Source: Flammula alnicola
Taxonomy: Eukaryota > Basidiomycota > Agaricomycetes > Agaricales > Strophariaceae
NCBI GenBank assembly: GCA_015499995.1
Contig: JADNRV010000051.1
Location: forward strand, 124,001 to 188,000
DNA: 64,000 bases
Direction: 5' to 3'
Below the pieces are notes generated by a model, which made no database searches, was not told where the DNA came from, and saw only the letters and a program-made list of their open reading frames with translations. The translations under genes were made by a program, and so were the position numbers. Numbering within the stretch: the first letter of the stretch is position 1; the number at the start of each line of letters is the position of its first letter. Below are positions 58,066 through 64,000 of the stretch, one piece after another.

Positions 58066-61000
58066 ATGACCTCCACTATCGATCCCAAGACGATTGGAAA
58101 GCCATCACGTCCACGACGCCACGTTCGTACCCTAACAGGTAGTTTCAACTCCTCTAGTATGAATGCCTTGGTTCTGACTTTTGGTGCGCTTGCGCTATTT
58201 GTCGCATTTTCACAGGATATCTACCAGAAAAAGACGCGTCAGGCAAGGATAAATGGCCTAGGGGTGACGAGAAGGCCTGGAAGGACGGGATGAGGAACGT
58301 TGATAAGGGTATATTCCTCTACATCATTCATTTCAGCTATTTTTTGGAGCTCATTCCCGGAACTAGACGTCCAGCAGGTCACTAGGTCCTTTGTGGGCCA
58401 TGTCCAAACGTCGTTGGCGCGCCAGCCGTACAATCTCGGTATGACATATTCATCCGTTGCGGCATTTAAGGGGCCTTCATGATTCACCGACTCGTCTAGA
58501 TGACCTGGGTGCTTACCAGGCAGCCGCGCTGTCGGCTCGAGATGACCTTTTGGTAAGGATAGAGTCTTTCGGTCGCGCATATATGCACTTATCTACCTGC
58601 GATAGGTGAACTGGAATAATACTCAGATGACTTACACCCGTAAAGTTCCTAAACGCGCCTATTACCTTTCGCTGGAGTTTTTGATGGGTCGTACCCTTGA
58701 CAATGCGGTAAGAAATACTATCTTTGTTGCCCTTGCCCTCTCTGATCTCTCGACAGTTGTTAAATCTTGGGTTGAAAGACATCTTCAAGGATGGCGTCCA
58801 GACACTAGGGTTCAACATGGAGGACATTCTTGAGCAGGAACGAGACGCAGCACTGGGCAACGGTGGCTTGGGTCGACTTGCTGCTTGTTATCTCGATTCT
58901 TCTGCATCCCAGGAGTTGCCTGTCTGGGGTTATGGACTGAGATACAAGTACGGAATCTTCCAACAGCTCATTTCCCCAGAAGGCGAACAACTCGAGGTTA
59001 GGTTTTCGATGACGATTTCATTTTATTATTCTTAACATCTATACAGGCACCGGACCCATGGTTGGAGAACCAGAACGTATGGGAGCTCCCCCGTCTCGAC
59101 GTCACCTATGACATCCGGTTCTATGGACATGCTGATAGGCTGGACGATGGCACTGGTCGCGCCGTATGGCAAGGAGGTCAAGAAGTCCTGGCTGTCGCTT
59201 ACGATGTGATGATCCCTGGATATGCGACACGAACCACCAACAACTTGCGGCTCTGGGAAAGTAAGCCGAAGCGAGGATTCGATTTGAATTCTTTCAATGG
59301 TACGAAGGTTTTATCTGGCTTTTTGCTCTTGAACGAGTCTGACTGGTTCTCTTATCTAGCGGGAAATTACGAAGGTGCCGTTGAGGCTTCGAACAGTGCT
59401 CAAGCCATTACTTCGGTTTTGTATCCAAATGATCATACGTACGTCCTATCATTCTTCTCACATGGCTCGGTTATCTCATATAAATGCCTTCCAGATCCTG
59501 TAAGTTACCCATATCATGGAACTGTTGAAGTCGTTAACCATGATCCATCGACACAGTTGGTAAAGAATTGCGATTGAAGCAACAATAGTTGGTGTTTTTT
59601 TACGGGTTTGCCTTCAAGCGCGACTGACTTCGTATCCAAACAGCTTCTGGACTGCCGCCAGTCTTGCAGACATACTTCGTCGTTTCAGGAACCTTAATAA
59701 ATCCATCCAGGAATTCCCAGACTGTGCGCCGCCCTCTGAAGTGTTCATGTCTTTCGAGTTTGACTTATTGTATCACCAGACGTTGCAATCCAGCTTAACG
59801 ATGTACGTACGCATTTTCGCCGATTGTAGTTGATGTGTTGAATCGGCCCGCAGACCCACCCGACTCTGGCCATCCCAGAATTAATGCGGATACTGATCGA
59901 CGACGAGGACCTCCGTTGGGATAACGCTTGGTCGATTGTTACTAACACTTTCTTCTACACCAATCATACCGTGCTGCCCGTAAGTTGTCCTTTCTTTCAT
60001 TTCTTGGCGTATTGAAGTTGAAGGCAATGACGACATCTAGGAAGCTCTTGAAAAATGGCCTGTTCCTATGTTGGAACACGTTCTTCCACGGTTAGCTTAT
60101 CGGCATTTTGTCAAAGACAATCCTTTCTGACGTATTTTTAGACACATGCAAATCATCTATGATATTGTACGTCTTCTGATCGTTTTTTTTTTAATGAAAC
60201 CCGTTATTAATATCAACACGATAGAATCTGTCGGTTATTTCGCTTATGCCATCAACTGTTTACTTACCTCCGACTACGCCTCAGGTTCTTCCTACAAGGT
60301 ATGTCTTGTTCGCGAACATTTCATAGAATTATCTTCTGATATTACAACCAGCTGTCGAGAAGAAATTCCCTGGAGACCGTGATAGGCTGGCAAGGATGTC
60401 GTTGATTGAGGGTAAGTGGTTAATATTATTTCTCACTTCTCCAGTGCCTAAGCAAAGTGCTTTAACAGAGGGCCTGCCTAAGCAAGTTCGAATGGCGCAT
60501 CTCGCATGTATCGGTGAGTGTAGTTGGCTTAGTTAATCCTGGATGAAGTTGACTCCTTGGTCACTAGGGAGCCGCAAGGTTAACGGTGTAGCCGAGGTGA
60601 GGCGTATTGCTTATTCATCATCTCCCTCATGTCAAACACTTGCTCTCTTAGTTACACAGCGACCTTGTCCGGACCACGATTCTTAAGGACTTCGTGGAGT
60701 TGGAAGGCATCAGCAAGTTAGTACCTCTCCTTTGAAATACGTCCGCCTGTCTCATACGTTGTATTAGGTTTGGCAATGTGACCAACGGAAGTAAGTAGGA
60801 AGCTATGAAGGGCGATCGTCCTCAACCCAGTTGTTTCTGACCATGTACATATAGTTACTCCTCGTCGTTGGCTTGATCAGGTAAGCGAATTTGCCTTCTT
60901 TCAAACGAATGTCTCTCATTATATTCATAGTGCAACCCCGAATTGAGTGCTCTTATCACCAAAACACTCAAGCTGGAAAAGAGTGTCTGGTTGAAGGATC

Positions 61001-62651
61001 TTACCAAATTGGAAGGTCTCCTTCCTTTTGCAGAGAACAAAGCTTTCCGTGCCGAATGGGCTGCCATCAAGCAGCGCAATAAAGAGCGCCTCGCTCATTA
61101 TGTCCAGATTACCCTGGGTCTTATCATTCGCACTGATGCTATGTACGATGTTCAGATCAAGGTGATTAATATCGTTGATACTGGACAGGATCTATCGATC
61201 TAATCATTATGTCTCTTTTCTTTAGCGCATCCACGAATATAAGGTATTGTCGACTGACCTCCGAGTCTGGAATAAAACTCATATGTGGATTAGCGTCAAA
61301 CTCTGAATATTCTCGGAGTTATTCACGTCAGTGACGTGATTTCTTTTCCTCCCAAATGCTAATCGTCTATGTAGAGATACTTCGTCTTGAAAAATATGAC
61401 ACCTGCAGAGAAGAAGTTGGTCAACCGTCGCGTTGTCTTCTTCGCCGGAAAGGCTGCGCCAGCTTGTGAGCCCTCATCCTTGTATATGACATCCTTATAT
61501 CTGAATCTGGTGCCCGAACCCAATAGACTACATCGCGAAGCTGGTATGAATTCTGGAATTACTTCACTTTGGATGCTAAATTTCTCTCATTCTGTAGACT
61601 ATCCGTCTCATCGTTAATGTTGCCCGTGTGATAAATGCCGACCCAGACACCAAGGATTATCTGCAACTTTACTTCCTTCCCGACTACTCCGTCTCACTGG
61701 CCGAAGTTCTGATTCCTGCGTCGGATATCAGTCAGCATATCTCTACCGCTGGTACTGAGGCTTCAGGAACGTCGAACATGAAGTTCTGTCTCAACGGAGG
61801 TCTGTTGTTGGGAACTGTCGGTGCGTATTATTCTTTCCTGCGTTTATAGATCTAGGCGCTCATCGCTGGTATAGATGGTGCTAACATCGAAATTGCCGAA
61901 GAGGTTCGTGAATTCTTTTATTTCTCCAGGAGACATTTGCTCACGAAGACTTCAGGTTGGAGAAAACAATGTTTGTAAGTAACGTTTCTTAAGGTTTGCT
62001 TGTGAAATATTGACGCGTTTCGGTGTAGTCTTCTTTGGCCACTTGACTCCGTGCGTCATTTTTCATCAGACATGTGTTTCGTCGTTCCTTATCATGACGT
62101 CGTAGTGCCGTCGAGGACCTTCGATACCAGCATCTCTATCGCCCTATTCCCGTTGAACAGAAATGCCCAGCCCTGGCTCATGTCCTCCAGCAAGTTTCCT
62201 CTGGTGTTTTCGGTGATAGTGGCGTCTACGAGCCGTACGTTAACTTACTATGTCTGAAGTCGCGTTCAAGTGTTGAATTACCTTTTCATAGTCTTTTGAA
62301 CACAATCAGACAATCTGATTATTATCTTATCACGGATGACTTCGATTCCTGTCCGTTTTCTTTTCTATTCATCCTTCACCTTCAGTCTGACTGAGCTCAA
62401 AAATGTAGACATCGCTGCTCTCGAGATGGTAGATGAAGCTTATCTTGACAAGGAGGAATGGATCAAGAAATCGATCAGAACGACTGCCAAGGTAGGTCTC
62501 AGAAATCCACACAAAGGACGATTGAGAGCGATTAACTCATGTCTGGTATACCATATAGATGGGCAAGTTCAGCTCTGACCGGGCGATTAATGAATATGCC
62601 GAGAGCTACTGGAACATTGAACCCGTTTCTGTCCCCGCGGAGTTGTTTTAA
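58066..62651 (+). CDS. glycogen phosphorylase (GT35)
   Basis: Phosphorolysis of glycogen to glucose-1-phosphate, cytosolic, PLP-dependent. ATG 58066 ([20 protein letters not shown]), TAA at 62649-62651, interrupted by roughly 20 small introns; expected about 870 residues. Landmarks in order: [67 protein letters not shown], and near the C-terminus the PLP-lysine block [20 protein letters not shown] followed over an intron by the GANIEIAEE equivalent. Strongly conserved, no lesion noticed. The Arg-rich N-terminus with phosphorylatable Ser/Thr resembles yeast Gph1, suggesting control by phosphorylation. Confidence 0.95.
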
Positions 62652-63321
62652 ATGTCAAGTTTTCACGTCTGCGTTCTGATAAGCGGAGAAGAAATAACGA
62701 ATGCTTGGTCTGCAGGGCATAGGTGGTGAAGAGTCTTTGCGATTTATACCTTGTTGTTGTAATGATTGAGGGAACTTGATATCTTGAGATGTATTACCGA
62801 AGTGCTTGTACGTTACCATTTGCGAAGAATCAATTGACTTATCCATGACTGAGAAAGAAGCATGAAACAGAAGCAAAACTACATTGAATATTCAAGATGG
62901 CAGAATAGTAATACCACAGTAGAATGAAAGAGGAATTGATTGGTGGTGGGTAACAAGTATGTGACGTTGAAGGTATCAAATGAAGATTGAGCGAGTGTGA
63001 TTCCGATGACATGCTATTAACCAAGATCAGGAGTTGAAAATATATGAAGTCATGAGGGTCGTAAAGTAAGGAAAGCTGCAAACATAACTGAGACGGAAGA
63101 AAACACAGACATAGAACAGAGAGGAAGTAGTCTGAGAACGAATATAAGCGTAAGTAGATTGATAATTGAGAGGGTATAGGGTTGGGATATGTGGTAGTGT
63201 CCACGTTTGTATATCTGGATATGAGACGGAGAAAGAAAAGGGGCTTAATAGAAATGAGGGTGTTATTAGAAAGAAATAGAACGGCGATAACGTGCTGATG
63301 GGTTTGCTCATTTGTGGGATA
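62652..63321. other. convergent intergenic region
   Basis: Between phosphorylase (plus) and the partial Ala/Glu-rich gene (minus). Overlapping minus-strand frames are pyrimidine-rich shadows; no gene or RNA recognised. Confidence 0.5.
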
Positions 63322-64000
63322 TCAAGCTTTGTCGGCTGCAGGTGTCGTTTCCACCTCTGCAGCTGTAGTGGTAACATCAGCTTCAATTTCTAATAAATAA
63401 ACCTCAGTTGGTACCATAAAGCATAGAACGACAAAAACATACGTTTGGGCGGCGCTATAACTTCGTCGAGAGCTTTGAACTCATGATCATTGCTTGTTGC
63501 GAGCAAGGCCTCAACCTTGGAAACAAGATGCGCGTTCAGGTCTTCTTCAACTACATGGAAATATTACGGATGAGGGAAGAGTAATATGAATAAACTCGAA
63601 AAGACGTACTAAGAGTGGTGGGAGAAAATTCTTCTGTTATTTGGGTATTACCGTCGCTCGAAGAAGATTCGAGTTCGGCCTCAACGGGCTCGGCGACAGT
63701 GGCATCGAGATCTAATGAAAAGATGTTAGGAAGCTACAGAGTTGACTTGCGAGAGTGAACTTTACCCCCAACGGCTTCAGTCTTTTCGTCACGCGCGGTC
63801 GCATGGTGGCCATTTCCGTTGCCATTCAGAGCCTCTGCCTCAGCCACCGCAACAACAGGATCCTCGTCGAGTTCTTCAACGGGCTGGGCAATGCTCTCAG
63901 TCTTCTCAGCCGCTGTCGCTTCGGCACTGCTTAAAGCCTCATCAGCGACGGAGGCTGAATTTTCAATTGAAAGCAATGCCGCTGTCAGAGTCGCCGTGTC
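63322..64000 (-). CDS. Ala/Glu-rich acidic protein, 3' part only (runs off the window)
   Basis: At least four exons on the minus strand, open at the right edge, so the start is missing. In reading order: LLSIENSASVADEALSSAEA, a Gly/Asn/His stretch (NGNGNGHHA), DLDATVAEPVEAELESSSSD, TQITEEFSPTTL, VEEDLNAHLVSKVEALLATS, KALDEVIAPPK, and a final exon ending TTPAADKA before the stop at 63322. All junctions keep frame. Composition is acidic and low-complexity with no visible domain, so function is unknown. Confidence 0.62.

Noticed and set aside
62839..63386. Minus-strand frames of about 120 codons downstream of the phosphorylase
   Set aside because: Pyrimidine-rich, Leu/Ser/Phe-biased, overlapping each other and without motifs; they lie in the convergent intergenic region.

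Overview
This window is nuclear DNA from a filamentous basidiomycete, almost certainly a mushroom-forming agaricomycete. The evidence is gene structure (many 45-70 bp GT-AG introns, up to about 20 in one gene) and gene content: STE3-type pheromone receptors next to short CaaX pheromone precursors, an AA9 copper monooxygenase, a GH13 amylase with a starch-binding domain, and a NACHT-ankyrin gene of the expanded basidiomycete type. No genus can be named from sequence alone. All calls come from reading translations and splice sites by eye; no database search was run.

Layout. 1-2.5 kb: a 280 bp tandem duplication and otherwise unassigned DNA. 2.5-4.9 kb: a GT61 family glycosyltransferase. 7.1-10.7 kb: two unrecognised genes encoding proteins with one C-terminal membrane segment. 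11.9-14.05 kb: a 12-exon MFS transporter of the allantoate permease (Dal5) type. 16.4-17.3 kb: a small RGG-rich acidic protein.

18.4-39.1 kb: the B (pheromone/receptor) mating-type region. Five STE3-like seven-helix receptor genes all lie on the minus strand. Three have an intact pheromone precursor gene starting divergently 470-811 bp away on the plus strand (20866, 29211 and 32743), so these are repeated receptor-pheromone modules. The fourth receptor has only a 38-codon pheromone-like start at the expected place, and the fifth is divergent with no partner. Each pheromone promoter carries an ACAATGG element, the core of an HMG-box site. Between the first and second modules lie a cysteine-rich membrane protein gene and a NACHT-ankyrin gene broken by one stop codon and three frameshifts.

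39.8-46.2 kb: a decayed unrecognised gene, a secreted FAD-linked (BBE-like) oxidoreductase, a zinc alcohol dehydrogenase of the cinnamyl-alcohol/ADH6 type, and a PEBP protein. 46.5-47.0 kb: a 444 bp foldback/MITE element with two perfect 141 bp inverted arms. 47.8-51.6 kb: an alpha-amylase with CBM20, tail to tail with an AA9 LPMO, both secreted polysaccharide-degrading enzymes. 53.2-54 kb: an F-box/LRR-like remnant. 54.4-64 kb: an acidic Cys-motif protein, 3-ketodihydrosphingosine reductase, glycogen phosphorylase, and the 3' part of an Ala/Glu-rich protein that runs off the window.

How the genes work together. The receptors and pheromones form one functional unit: each secreted farnesylated peptide is expected to activate receptors of a different allele in a mate and start dikaryon formation. 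The remaining genes are housekeeping (sphingolipid and glycogen metabolism), transport, or saprotrophic secretome genes flanking the locus.
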